A stretch of 64,000 bases of DNA from Microbulbifer elongatus (lineage in GTDB: Bacteria; Pseudomonadota; Gammaproteobacteria; Pseudomonadales; Cellvibrionaceae): contig NZ_JAIVKJ010000002.1 of assembly GCF_020524885.1 (NCBI RefSeq), positions 744,001-808,000 on the forward strand, in the 5' to 3' direction. Both the position numbers and the translations under genes were made by a program. Shown in pieces: positions 45,767 through 54,520 of this stretch (position 1 is its first letter; each line of letters starts with the position of its first letter). The notes under the pieces are model-generated. The model did not search any database and was not told the DNA's origin. It was given only the letters and a program-made list of their open reading frames with translations.

Positions 45767-46654
45767 ATGCTGACTTACCCCGAAATTGATCCTGTTGCGG
45801 TGGCCATCGGGCCCCTCAAGATCCACTGGTATGGCCTGATGTACCTGGCCGGCTTTGCCGCCGCCTGGTGGTTGGCGATGCGCCGGGCCCAGAAACCGTG
45901 GTCACCGGTTATCAAGTCCGAAGTGGAAGACCTGATCCTGTTCTGTGCCATTGGCGTGGTGATCGGCGGCCGTGTGGGTTACATGTTCTTTTACAACTTC
46001 AGCGAGCTTGTTGCGCACCCCTTGAGCCTGTTCAAGGTCTGGGAAGGGGGGATGAGCTTCCACGGTGGTCTAATTGGTGTCATGCTCGCGGCCACTATTT
46101 ACGCCCGCAAGATCGGCACGACCTTTCCCACCCTGATTGATTTTGTCGCGCCGCTGGTTCCCATCGGTCTTGGGCTCGGCCGTATCGGCAACTTTATCGG
46201 CCAGGAGCTGTGGGGACGCGAGACCGATGGTCCCTGGGGCATGGTATTCCCAAGAGACCCGGAGTTGCTGGTACGCCACCCATCCCAGCTGTACCAGGCT
46301 TTCCTTGAGGGTTTGGTGCTGTTTGTGGTGTTGTGGATTTACTCGAGCAAGCCGCGTCCGCGACTGGCGGTGGGTGGTCTGTTCATACTTTTATATGGCA
46401 TCTTCCGATTCCTGGTGGAATTCGTGCGCCAGCCGGACGTGGGGATCGAGGTGATGTTTGGCTGGATGACCCGCGGCCAGTTGTTGTGCCTGCCGATGAT
46501 CGCTGCCGGTATCATTCTGATGGTATGGAGCTATCGCACCCAGCCTGTGCCGGAGGGGCGTGGCCAGAAACAAGAAAAGCAGGGGGCTGCCCGCGGCAGT
46601 TCCGGTGCCGCCAAGAGTGCCACCAAGAATGCCGCCAAGAGCGGCGCCAAGTAA
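45767..46654 (+). CDS. lgt: Prolipoprotein diacylglyceryl transferase
   Basis: A 295-aa inner-membrane enzyme that adds diacylglycerol to the lipobox Cys of prolipoproteins. Signature motifs: MSFHGGLIGVML with the essential His, GRIGNFIGQELWGRETDGPWG, and LYQAFLEG. After the last helix there is an unusual 40-residue Lys/Ala/Ser tail (SAKKS-type repeats: AAKSATKNAAKSGAK). Followed by thyA and folA on the same strand; lgt-thyA is conserved in gammaproteobacteria. Confidence 0.95.
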   Translation: MLTYPEIDPVAVAIGPLKIHWYGLMYLAGFAAAWWLAMRRAQKPWSPVIKSEVEDLILFCAIGVVIGGRVGYMFFYNFSELVAHPLSLFKVWEGGMSFHGGLIGVMLAATIYARKIGTTFPTLIDFVAPLVPIGLGLGRIGNFIGQELWGRETDGPWGMVFPRDPELLVRHPSQLYQAFLEGLVLFVVLWIYSSKPRPRLAVGGLFILLYGIFRFLVEFVRQPDVGIEVMFGWMTRGQLLCLPMIAAGIILMVWSYRTQPVPEGRGQKQEKQGAARGSSGAAKSATKNAAKSGAK

Positions 46655-46692
46655 TGATTCAATAGTTCGCAATTTATCTAGCAGTTATATAA

Positions 46693-47526
46693 ATGAAAGA
46701 ATACCTGGACCTGATGCGTCATGTGCGCGACAACGGCACGGAAAAGGGCGACCGCACCGGTACCGGCACCCGCAGCGTGTTCGGCTACCAGATGCGCTTT
46801 GACCTGGCGCAGGGCTTCCCGCTGATCACCACCAAAAAGTGTCACCTGCGCTCCATCATTCACGAGCTGCTGTGGTTCCTGAAAGGCGATACCAACATTG
46901 CCTACCTGAAAGAAAACGGCGTCCGTATCTGGGACGAGTGGGCCACCGAAGAGGGTGACCTGGGGCCTGTGTACGGGTACCAGTGGCGCTCCTGGCCGAC
47001 CGCCGACGGTCGCCATATTGACCAGATCAGCGAACTGGTTCAGCAGCTCAAGACCCGGCCGGACTCCCGTCGCCTGATCGTCAGTGCCTGGAACCCGTCA
47101 GACCTTCCCGATGAAGGTGTCTCCCCGAGCGAAAACGCCCGAGCCGGCAAAATGGCCCTGGCGCCGTGCCACGCACTTTTCCAGTTTTACGTGGCAGACG
47201 GCAAGCTCAGCTGCCAGCTGTACCAGCGCAGTGCGGATATATTCCTCGGTGTGCCGTTCAATATCGCCTCCTACAGCCTGCTGACCCTGATGCTGGCGCA
47301 GGTATGTGGCCTGGAGCCCGGTGATTTTGTACATACCTTTGGCGATGCCCACCTTTACTCTAATCATATGGAGCAAGTGGAGGAGCAGCTCTCCCGGGAG
47401 CCCCTGCCGCTGCCGCAGATGGTGCTCAACCCCGATGTCAAAGATCTGTTTGAGTTTCAGTTTGAAGACTTCGAACTGAAAGGTTACGAGGCTCACCCGC
47501 ACATTCCGGCACCGGTGGCGGTCTAA
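46693..47526 (+). CDS. thyA: Thymidylate synthase
   Basis: A 277-aa enzyme making dTMP from dUMP with 5,10-methylene-THF. The active-site Cys is in [13 protein letters not shown]; the substrate Arg site is in [29 protein letters not shown] is typical. Slightly longer than E. coli ThyA (264) owing to an insert near [15 protein letters not shown]. Its stop overlaps folA (TAATG). Confidence 0.96.
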   Translation: MKEYLDLMRHVRDNGTEKGDRTGTGTRSVFGYQMRFDLAQGFPLITTKKCHLRSIIHELLWFLKGDTNIAYLKENGVRIWDEWATEEGDLGPVYGYQWRSWPTADGRHIDQISELVQQLKTRPDSRRLIVSAWNPSDLPDEGVSPSENARAGKMALAPCHALFQFYVADGKLSCQLYQRSADIFLGVPFNIASYSLLTLMLAQVCGLEPGDFVHTFGDAHLYSNHMEQVEEQLSREPLPLPQMVLNPDVKDLFEFQFEDFELKGYEAHPHIPAPVAV

Positions 47527-48044
47527 TGGCTGCGACCTCGCCGACACTGGCGATGATCGTCGCGATGGCGCGCAATCGCGCCATCGGTGTGGAAAACACC
47601 CTGCCATGGCGAATTTCCGGGGACCTGCAGTTCTTCAAGCGCACTACCCTCGGCAAACCAGTGGTGATGGGGCGAAAGACCTATGAGTCTATCGGTCGTC
47701 CCCTGCCGGGGCGACAGAACATCGTGATCACCCGTAATCCAGAGTGGCACGCCGAGGGTGTCTTGCGGGTTTCCTCGCTGGAGTCGGCCCTGGAGGCTGC
47801 CGCCCTTGCGGCCGGACAGGACGGCGCCAAGGAGATCATGGTGATTGGGGGGGCGGAGATATACCGTCAGGCTTTGCCGCTGGCGGAGCGCCTGTACGTG
47901 ACCGAAGTGGATGCTGAAGTCAAAGGGGATGCTTTTTTCCCAGAGCTGGGCGACGCCTGGCGGGAAGTCGGTCGGGATTGTTACCCGGCTTCAGAGAAGG
48001 ACCAGTACAACTACTGCTTAGTTCAGTACGACAGGTTTAAATAA
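47526..48044 (+). CDS. folA: Dihydrofolate reductase
   Basis: A 172-aa enzyme that reduces dihydrofolate with NADPH. Motifs: AMARNRAIGVENTLPWRISGDLQFF (substrate site), VVMGRKTYESIGRPLPGR and MVIGGAEIY. It overlaps thyA by one base, pairing the dTMP step that makes dihydrofolate with the step that recycles it. Confidence 0.96.
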   Translation: MAATSPTLAMIVAMARNRAIGVENTLPWRISGDLQFFKRTTLGKPVVMGRKTYESIGRPLPGRQNIVITRNPEWHAEGVLRVSSLESALEAAALAAGQDGAKEIMVIGGAEIYRQALPLAERLYVTEVDAEVKGDAFFPELGDAWREVGRDCYPASEKDQYNYCLVQYDRFK

Positions 48045-48317
48045 AATACAGTTTGACTACAAAGTGCTCATTCGGGTAGTTTTGGTCAAATGTTGCACAA
48101 AGTAGGCCGCCGCAAATGTGTGCATGGAACCCGAGGGTGTTACCTTGGTGTTACCCAGCTACACAGCTGGGGCGGTGCAATCAATCCGCATTTGAATAAT
48201 CAAATCGGCTGTTTACAATGTGCGGCTCTTAGCTGTCTTCAAACCAAAAAACACCGCGTTGTGGCAGCTAATCCATCGCGACCATGTTGTGAAATATTGA
48301 ACCCACTGGGGGGTCTA

Positions 48318-49100
48318 ATGAAAACCAAGCGATTCATGGCTGTGGCGCTGACCACTGCGCTGTCTGCCGGCGCACTGTACGGTAGCGTAGCCACTGCGGA
48401 CACTATCAACACTGTCCTTAAGGTCGGCGAGCAGAAAACTGCTGCTGCCACTGCATCTCAAAAGCGCATCGACAAGATCGCTCAGGAAACCTCTGACCTG
48501 CTGCAGCAGTTCAAGGTTGTGAACAAAGAGATCGACGGTCTGCGCGTGTACAACCGTCAGCTCGAAAAGCAGCTGGCTAACCAGCTGTCCGTGATCAAGG
48601 ATCTCGACGAGTCCATCGATCAGGTAACCGTTATCGAGCGTCAGATCCAGCCGCTGATCCTGCGTATGCTGGACGGTCTGGAGCAGTTCATCGAACTGGA
48701 CGCCCCCTTCAAGCTGGCTGAGCGTAAGTCCAACCTCGAAGGTGTTAAGAACAATATGGACCGTTCCGATATCACTGTAGCGGAGAAATTCCGTCAGGTG
48801 CTGGAACTGTACAACTTCGAAGCTGAATACGCGCGCAAGATCGACAGCTACGGCGACACCCTGAACGTGAACGGTCAGGATCGCGAAGTAAACGTACTGC
48901 AGATCGGTCGTATCGCCCTGGTAGCTCAGACCACTGACTCCAAAATCTCCCTGGCCTATGACAAAGAGCAGAAAGCCTGGGTTGAAGTTGACGCTGGCGA
49001 GTACCGCCGCGCCATCATGCAGGGTCTGAAAATCGCCAAGAAACAGGCTACTACCGACATCATGACTATGCCGATTCCGGCTCCGGAGGCTGCGCAATGA
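48318..49100 (+). CDS. DUF3450 periplasmic coiled-coil protein of a TonB2/TtpC cluster
   Basis: A 260-aa protein with a Sec signal (MKTKRFMAVALTTALSAGAL, cleavage near ATA) and a long helical segment (about 45-100, QETSDLLQQFKVVNKEIDGL) expected to form a coiled coil. It matches DUF3450, encoded first in TonB2/TtpC clusters of Vibrio and many marine gammaproteobacteria. Its role in energy transduction is not established. ATG 48318 follows TGGGGGGT. It overlaps the next gene by 4 nt (ATGA). Codons are strongly biased (CTG, GGT, CGT, AAC, GAC), suggesting high expression. Confidence 0.88.
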   Translation: MKTKRFMAVALTTALSAGALYGSVATADTINTVLKVGEQKTAAATASQKRIDKIAQETSDLLQQFKVVNKEIDGLRVYNRQLEKQLANQLSVIKDLDESIDQVTVIERQIQPLILRMLDGLEQFIELDAPFKLAERKSNLEGVKNNMDRSDITVAEKFRQVLELYNFEAEYARKIDSYGDTLNVNGQDREVNVLQIGRIALVAQTTDSKISLAYDKEQKAWVEVDAGEYRRAIMQGLKIAKKQATTDIMTMPIPAPEAAQ

Positions 49101-50467
49101 AAACCTCTATCGCCAAACGCGTCCTAGCGGTTGCTGCCGCTGGCCTGATCAGTGTTTCCGCTGTAGCCCAGGACAAAGCATCTTCCCTGGACCAGCTGCT
49201 GAAGATGGTTCAGAGCTCCAAAATCGCTGAATCTGCCGAGCACAAAAAGCGCGAAGCAGACTTCCGTCGTCAGAAGGCTAACCAGGCCTCCCTGCTGAGC
49301 CAGGCTGAAAACACCCGTACCTCTGAAGAAGCCCGCTCCGCGGCGCTGGAGAAGAAGTACGAAGAACAGGAACTGCTGGTTCAGCAGAAACGTCAGCAGC
49401 TGGACGAGCGCCTCGGCTCTCTGAAAGAACTGTTTGGTCACCTGACCTCTACTGCCGGCGACCTGCGTGCCAACATGCAGACCTCTCTGGTATCTGCCCA
49501 GTACCCGGGCCGTGCTGAGTTCCTCGATCAGCTGATCGAAAAAATGAACTCCGCGACCAAGCTGCCGACCATTCAGGAAATCGAGCGTCTGTGGTACGAA
49601 CTGCAGCGTGAAACCGTGGAATCCGGCAAGATTGTTAAGTTTAACGGCACCGTGATCCTGCCCGACGGCGAACAGGCGCAGCAGGAAGTTGTCCGTGTTG
49701 GTAACTTCAACCTGGTTTCCGACGGCAAGTACCTGGAAATGAACGACAGCCAGAAAATGGCTGAGCTGATCCGTCAGCCCGACGGCAAGTACCTGAGCAT
49801 GGCGGCTGACCTGCAGGCAGCGACCAGCGGCTTCACTGCTTTCGGTATTGACCCCACTGGTCCTACCGGCGGCTCCTACCTGAAAGCGATGATCGCGAGC
49901 CCGAGCCTCGTTGAGCGCTGGCATCAGGGTGGCATCGTAGGCTACATCATCACTGGTGTTGGTGTGGTTGCGGTACTGCTGGCCATCTGGCGTCTGATCG
50001 TGCTGTCTGGTGTGAACGCGAAAGTGAACTCCCAGCTGCGCTCCTCTACTCCGAACACCAACAACCCGCTGGGTCGTGTTCTGTCCGTAGCGGAAGAGAA
50101 CAAAGGTGTAGACGGCGAGACCCTGGAACTGAAGATGGAAGAAGCGGTGCTGAAAGAGCGTCCGGCCATCGAATCCGGTCTGAACCTGCTGAAGATCATC
50201 GCCATGGTAGCCCCGCTGCTGGGTCTGCTGGGTACTGTTACCGGTATGATCATCACCTTCCAGGCGATCACCATCTTCGGCGCAGGCGATCCTAAAGCAA
50301 TGGCTGGCGGTATTTCCTCTGCTCTGGTAACTACCGTTCTGGGTCTGTGTGTGGCTATCCCGACCGTGCTGCTGCACACCATCGTGAACGGCCGCGCCAA
50401 GCGCATCCTGCACATCCTGGACGAGCAGAGTGCCGGTATCGTTGCAGAAAACGCTGAGCGTAAATAA
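49097..50467 (+). CDS. TtpC-like MotA/TolQ/ExbB proton-channel protein
   Basis: A 456-aa protein: signal peptide (about 1-25), a periplasmic coiled-coil region (45-115, Gln/Glu/Arg-rich), a periplasmic domain, then three helices of the ExbB/TolQ type (about 273-295, 368-393 and 405-430) with MVAPLLGLLGTVTGMIITFQ. In Vibrio, TtpC is required for TonB2 function and links to ExbB2/ExbD2. Starts with ATG overlapping DUF3450, ends 14 bp before exbB. Strong codon bias as in its neighbours. Confidence 0.9.
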   Translation: MKTSIAKRVLAVAAAGLISVSAVAQDKASSLDQLLKMVQSSKIAESAEHKKREADFRRQKANQASLLSQAENTRTSEEARSAALEKKYEEQELLVQQKRQQLDERLGSLKELFGHLTSTAGDLRANMQTSLVSAQYPGRAEFLDQLIEKMNSATKLPTIQEIERLWYELQRETVESGKIVKFNGTVILPDGEQAQQEVVRVGNFNLVSDGKYLEMNDSQKMAELIRQPDGKYLSMAADLQAATSGFTAFGIDPTGPTGGSYLKAMIASPSLVERWHQGGIVGYIITGVGVVAVLLAIWRLIVLSGVNAKVNSQLRSSTPNTNNPLGRVLSVAEENKGVDGETLELKMEEAVLKERPAIESGLNLLKIIAMVAPLLGLLGTVTGMIITFQAITIFGAGDPKAMAGGISSALVTTVLGLCVAIPTVLLHTIVNGRAKRILHILDEQSAGIVAENAERK

Positions 50468-50481
50468 GAGGAGGCGGCAAC

Positions 50482-51009
50482 ATGCACGCATTAAATGACG
50501 CATGGGCCGCCGTCAACGCCTTTATGGCGTCGGGCGGGCCAGTACTACTCCTGATCGCCGGCCTGACCTTCTTCATGTGGACGCTGATTTTCGAGCGGTT
50601 CTTCTACTTCAAGAGCTCCCTGAAGCGTGATGTTCAGGGCGCTGTGGACACCTGGGAAGCGCGCCCCGAGCGCAAATCCTGGGGTGCTCACCAGATCCGC
50701 TACGCACTGGTTTCCCGGGTATCCGAGAAAATTCAGAGCAACATGGACATGATCCAGACCTGTGTCGCCCTCGCGCCGTTGTTCGGCCTGCTGGGTACCG
50801 TCTGGGGCATGATCAACGTGTTCGAAGTTCTCGCGATTACCGGCGGTGGTGATGCGAAGCAAATGGCCAGCGGTGTATCCATGGCTACCATCCCGACAAT
50901 GGCGGGCATGGTGACCGCACTGTCTGGGGTGTTTGCTAACACTTACATTACCCGTACCGCAGAGCGTGAAACTCAGCTGCTGGAAGACCATCTGACGATG
51001 GATCACTGA
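50482..51009 (+). CDS. exbB: ExbB-like proton channel subunit (short)
   Basis: A 175-aa ExbB/TolQ/MotA protein with three helices (GPVLLLIAGLTFFMWTLIF; ALAPLFGLLGTVWGMINVFE; ATIPTMAGMVTALSGVF). It forms the pentameric proton channel with ExbD. RBS AGAGGAGG. The preceding TtpC-like protein carries the same channel core, so the operon encodes two different ExbB-type proteins. Confidence 0.93.
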   Translation: MHALNDAWAAVNAFMASGGPVLLLIAGLTFFMWTLIFERFFYFKSSLKRDVQGAVDTWEARPERKSWGAHQIRYALVSRVSEKIQSNMDMIQTCVALAPLFGLLGTVWGMINVFEVLAITGGGDAKQMASGVSMATIPTMAGMVTALSGVFANTYITRTAERETQLLEDHLTMDH

Positions 51010-51164
51010 CGGCACCACATTGACGCGACCGGCAAGTCCCTTTCGGGGCGGCCGGAAGCTGAGAAGGTTTAGCCAATTCGCGGAACTTCCACTATCAACT
51101 CGCTTGAAGTGGGAGTTCCACAGGGCCAAATCTCGCTATTAGCATTTTGCTAGAGAGAGTTGCA

Positions 51165-51566
51165 ATGAGCAGAAAAAAGACTACGGCGGAAGAAGAAGGG
51201 CAAGCGATTGACCTTACGCCCATGCTGGACGTGGTGTTCATCATGCTGATCTTCTTCATCGTCACCGCGACCTTTATCAAGGAGCCGGGTGTCGATGTTG
51301 TGAAGCCGGAAGCGACTACCGCTGATCTCAAAGCCGCCTCTATTCTGGTAGCGATTAACGACAACAACGAAATCTGGATTGCCAAAGAAAAGGTAGATGA
51401 CCGCCTGGTGAAAAACACCCTGGAGCGTCTCTACGCGGAAAACCCGAAAGGGTGGTTGGTAATTCAGCCCGATAAAAAGGCGAGTATCGAGAAGGTTGCC
51501 CTGATCGCGGATGCGGCCAGGAAGATCGGAATCGAGAAAGTGTCGGTCGCTACAGAGAAGAGTTAA
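51165..51566 (+). CDS. exbD: ExbD-like biopolymer transport protein
   Basis: A 133-aa single-pass protein: DLTPMLDVVFIMLIFFIVTA contains the proton-carrying Asp in its membrane helix (residues about 21-40), then a periplasmic domain. ATG 51165 with AGAGAG upstream. About 155 bp separate it from exbB, the longest spacer in the operon, with no terminator. Confidence 0.93.
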   Translation: MSRKKTTAEEEGQAIDLTPMLDVVFIMLIFFIVTATFIKEPGVDVVKPEATTADLKAASILVAINDNNEIWIAKEKVDDRLVKNTLERLYAENPKGWLVIQPDKKASIEKVALIADAARKIGIEKVSVATEKS

Positions 51567-51571
51567 CAGCT

Positions 51572-52192
51572 ATGAACCCGGTAAGACTATTAGGGGCGGG
51601 TGCGTTGGCGGTAGCCACGACTTTTGCCCTGATCTTCACCATGCATCAGCTGATTGAAGCCAACATGAAAGCTCCTGATGAAGAGGAGCAGATCAAAGTG
51701 GCCGACGTCGTGATGCCGGAGACGAAGATCGAAACCAAATACGATACCAGCAAACCGGATAAGCCCGACGAGCCCGAGCAGCCGCCACCCGATATGCCGG
51801 AGCCGGAGTTTGACCAGCCGGATGTAGACAATGCTCTAAACATGTCTGCCCCCGCGGCAAGCGCTGCAGTGAAGGTAGGTGGCATCGGCGGCTTTGCCTC
51901 CGAAGGTGACTACCTGCCGATCGTTAAGGTTCAGCCTCAGTATCCGCGCCGCGCACTGCAGCGTGGTATCGAAGGCTGGGTAGTTGTGGAATATACGGTG
52001 ACCAAAAACGGTTCTGTACGTGATCCGCGTGTGGTGGAGGCCTTCACTAAAGATGGCAACCCGACCACAATCTTCAACCGCGCTGCGGTGAAGTCTGCGC
52101 TGAAGTACAAGTACAAGCCGCGGGTTGTTGATGGTGAGCCGATTGAAGTGCCTGGTGTAAAAACCAAGATCAGCTTCAACATGGCGCAATAA
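51572..52192 (+). CDS. tonB: TonB energy transducer (TonB2 type)
   Basis: A 206-aa protein: N-terminal helix (LLGAGALAVATTFALIFTMH), a short Pro/Glu/Lys-rich stretch (KPDKPDEPEQPPPDMPEPEF), and the TonB C-terminal domain (YPRRALQRGIEGWVVVEYTV ... ALKYKYKPRVVDG). It carries proton-motive energy from ExbB/ExbD to outer-membrane receptors. The spacer is short compared with classical TonB, as in TonB2 proteins. Its codons are of the same biased kind as the rest of the operon. Confidence 0.93.
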   Translation: MNPVRLLGAGALAVATTFALIFTMHQLIEANMKAPDEEEQIKVADVVMPETKIETKYDTSKPDKPDEPEQPPPDMPEPEFDQPDVDNALNMSAPAASAAVKVGGIGGFASEGDYLPIVKVQPQYPRRALQRGIEGWVVVEYTVTKNGSVRDPRVVEAFTKDGNPTTIFNRAAVKSALKYKYKPRVVDGEPIEVPGVKTKISFNMAQ

Positions 52193-52205
52193 ATAGGGGA
52201 CGCAT

Positions 52206-53543
52206 ATGAATATGACGACCGTGACGAAAGGCCTGTCCAGATTCGTCCTGCGCACGTCCGTAGCGCTGCCCCTGGTACTCGCACCAGCAGTGAGCGTTAC
52301 CGTACTGGAAGCCGTTGGCGTGTCTGCCTCCTTTGCTCAGGCGGAAGCCCAGAGTGAGCAGAAGACTCGTAAAGTACCGGCGATGCGTGAAAACGTGTTC
52401 AAGAAACTGGGTAAAGTGCAGGAAGCTGCCGATGCCCAGAACTGGCCGGCGGCACTGGCCGCGTTGAAGGAAATGGAAGCCGGGAAGGACAAGTACAACG
52501 GTTATGAAACCGCCCAGATGTACTACTTCTACGGTTTTGTTTACTACAGCATGGAGCGGTATCCGCAAGCGATTACCTACTACAAAAAAGTACTGCAGCA
52601 GGGCGAAAGCAACCTGCCGCTAGCACTGGAAGTGGGCACTCTGTTGACTGTGGCTCAGCTGTACTTCGTACAGGAAGACTACAAGCAGGCACTGAACTAC
52701 CTGAACCAGTGGTTCAAGGTGGCGGACAACGTTACTGCGGATTCCTACGCCCTGCGTGCGCAGGCCTACCACCAGGTGGGTAATGCGAAGGCCGCTATGG
52801 CGGACATCAGCAAAGCCATTTCCATGTACGAGCAGGAAGGCAAAACGCCGAAGGAAAACTGGTTCCAGCTGCAGCGCTACTTCTACTATGAGCAGAATGA
52901 CTACAAAAACGTAGCCAAGGTGCTCGAGAAGCTGGTGAAGCACTACCCGAAAGGTGAGTACTACAAGCAGTTGGCAGGTATGTACGGTGAGCTGAAGCGT
53001 GAAGACGATATGCTTCACATGATGGAAGCCGCTTACGTTGCAGGTGCCCTGGAAAAAGAGAAAGAGCTGTTGAACATGGCTTATCTCTTTATGGGTGCTG
53101 AAATGCCGTACAAGGGTGCCAAAGTCATCGACAAAGGCATCGACGAAAAGAAAATCAAGCGTACTTCAAAAAATCTGGAAACCCTGGCTCAGGCCTACCA
53201 GATGGCTCAGGAACTGCAGAAGTCTATTCCCGAGCTGGAAGCGGCTGCTAGCATGTCCGACAAGGGCGACCTCTATTCCCGTCTGGCAGGTATCTACCTG
53301 GATCTGGACAAGAATGAGAAAGCCGTTGATATGGGTGCGAAGGCACTGAAGAAAGGCGATATCAAGCGCCCGGATCAGCTGTACATCGTGCTGGGCATGG
53401 CCAACGCCAACCTGAAAAAGTACGACGCCTCTCTGAAATACTTCGAAAAGGCCCTGGATGACAAGCGCTCTGAAAAGTTTGCCAAACAGTGGATTTCTTT
53501 CGTAAAAGCAGAGCAGGAGCGCGAGAAGCAGCTGGCTATGTAA
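52206..53543 (+). CDS. Tetratricopeptide-repeat protein of the TonB2 cluster
   Basis: A 445-aa exported protein (signal peptide about 1-45, cleavage near SFAQA) made of TPR-like helical pairs: YYFYGFVYYSMERYPQAITY, ALNYLNQWFKVADN, LYSRLAGIYLDLDKNEKAVD and KKYDASLKYFEKALDDKRSE. A TPR gene ends the corresponding cluster in Vibrio. It is likely a periplasmic scaffold for the TonB2 complex, an inference from context. Starts 13 bp after tonB; a terminator follows 25 bp after the stop. Confidence 0.9.
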   Translation: MNMTTVTKGLSRFVLRTSVALPLVLAPAVSVTVLEAVGVSASFAQAEAQSEQKTRKVPAMRENVFKKLGKVQEAADAQNWPAALAALKEMEAGKDKYNGYETAQMYYFYGFVYYSMERYPQAITYYKKVLQQGESNLPLALEVGTLLTVAQLYFVQEDYKQALNYLNQWFKVADNVTADSYALRAQAYHQVGNAKAAMADISKAISMYEQEGKTPKENWFQLQRYFYYEQNDYKNVAKVLEKLVKHYPKGEYYKQLAGMYGELKREDDMLHMMEAAYVAGALEKEKELLNMAYLFMGAEMPYKGAKVIDKGIDEKKIKRTSKNLETLAQAYQMAQELQKSIPELEAAASMSDKGDLYSRLAGIYLDLDKNEKAVDMGAKALKKGDIKRPDQLYIVLGMANANLKKYDASLKYFEKALDDKRSEKFAKQWISFVKAEQEREKQLAM

Positions 53544-53565
53544 GCCGAGTGCTTCTACCGCACCG

Positions 53566-53593
53566 AAAAGCCGCACACTGTGCGGCTTTTTTT
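53566..53593 (+). terminator. Intrinsic terminator of the TonB2 operon
   Basis: AGCCGCAC, loop ACT, GTGCGGCT followed by TTTTTTT, with AAA on the 5' side. Separates the TonB2 operon from the second tonB gene. Confidence 0.92.
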
Positions 53594-53766
53594 TGTTCTA
53601 AATCTGGCAAGTTGGCGCAATAGTGATCGGTTAATGGGAATTATTTGCAATTTCGTCAGAATCAACTAGATAGTTAAAGTAGCTGATCAGCTTTTTCCAA
53701 CGTCCCGCCGGAGTTCTCCAGGCGGCACGATCAATCAACACCTGAAAATAACAAGGAGAGGTGTTT

Positions 53767-54435
53767 ATGGAACAGGCTAATCACTTGCCCAACGCCATTT
53801 CTCAGTTTCCCAATCTCGAAGTTTCGTTATCCGCTAGGTCGACGGAGATGCTGCGTAACGGGGTATATGCTCTGGCAGTTACCGGGTTGCTATTGCTGGC
53901 TATGAGTCAGTTAATCGCTACAGATTACCGCGCACCACCGGAAGAGCTCCCTCCAAAAGTCGCTGCTATCCATATGCCGGATATGACACCGACGGTTAAT
54001 AAGACAGAACCGATCAAGAAGCCGCAGGAGGTACCACCATTGGTAAAACCGGTGCCGGTTGAGAGTAGGGTCGATCCGGCACAAGTACCGATTACCTTTG
54101 GTTCACCGATAGTGGGCAAGGAGAAAATTGATCCGCTCATGATTACCTCTGATCCCTTACCGATTTACAAGCCAGCGCCGCGCTACCCGCGCCGCGCCAT
54201 AGCCCGAGGGATCGAAGGCTACGTAGTGGTGGAGTTCACAATCACTACCAATGGAAGTGTGAAGAATCCGAGTATCGTCGGCGGTTATGATCGTTCTGGG
54301 GTGGCCACCGATATTTTTGATCGGGCCGCTTTAAGTGCGGTCGAACGATTCAAATACCGACCTCCGCTATCGGAGGGGCAACCGGTGGAACGTCACGGGG
54401 TAAGAAATCGGATTACGTTCCGACTGGCGGACTAA
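53767..54435 (+). CDS. Second TonB-family protein
   Basis: A 222-aa protein. ATG 53767 has AAGGAGAG 7 nt upstream and is preferred over the GTG at 53761. N-terminal helix GVYALAVTGLLLLAMSQLIA (about 33-52), a Pro/Lys-rich linker, and a TonB_C domain (RYPRRAIARGIEGYVVVEFT ... VERFKYRPPLSEG) clearly paralogous to the TonB of the operon. It has its own spacer, lies behind a terminator, and uses more rare and A/T-ending codons than the operon upstream, so expression and history may differ. It has no ExbB/ExbD of its own next to it. Confidence 0.9.
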   Translation: MEQANHLPNAISQFPNLEVSLSARSTEMLRNGVYALAVTGLLLLAMSQLIATDYRAPPEELPPKVAAIHMPDMTPTVNKTEPIKKPQEVPPLVKPVPVESRVDPAQVPITFGSPIVGKEKIDPLMITSDPLPIYKPAPRYPRRAIARGIEGYVVVEFTITTNGSVKNPSIVGGYDRSGVATDIFDRAALSAVERFKYRPPLSEGQPVERHGVRNRITFRLAD

Positions 54436-54520
54436 AGGGGAAGTGATGGTTGGGCCGCGAGCTGTCGCAGTGCTCGCGGCCCAATTTTTATAAGGCCGAG
54501 GTTCTTTTCAGTCGATATTT

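Noticed and set aside
48045-48317. Possible Fur box upstream of the TonB2 operon
   Set aside because: AT-rich stretches occur, but none fits the 19-bp Fur palindrome well enough to claim.
49124-50503. A 459-codon open frame on the minus strand opposite the TtpC-like gene
   Set aside because: It mirrors the coding frame of a strongly codon-biased gene; the translation is His/Gln-rich with no recognisable domain. Such antisense openness is expected from biased codons.
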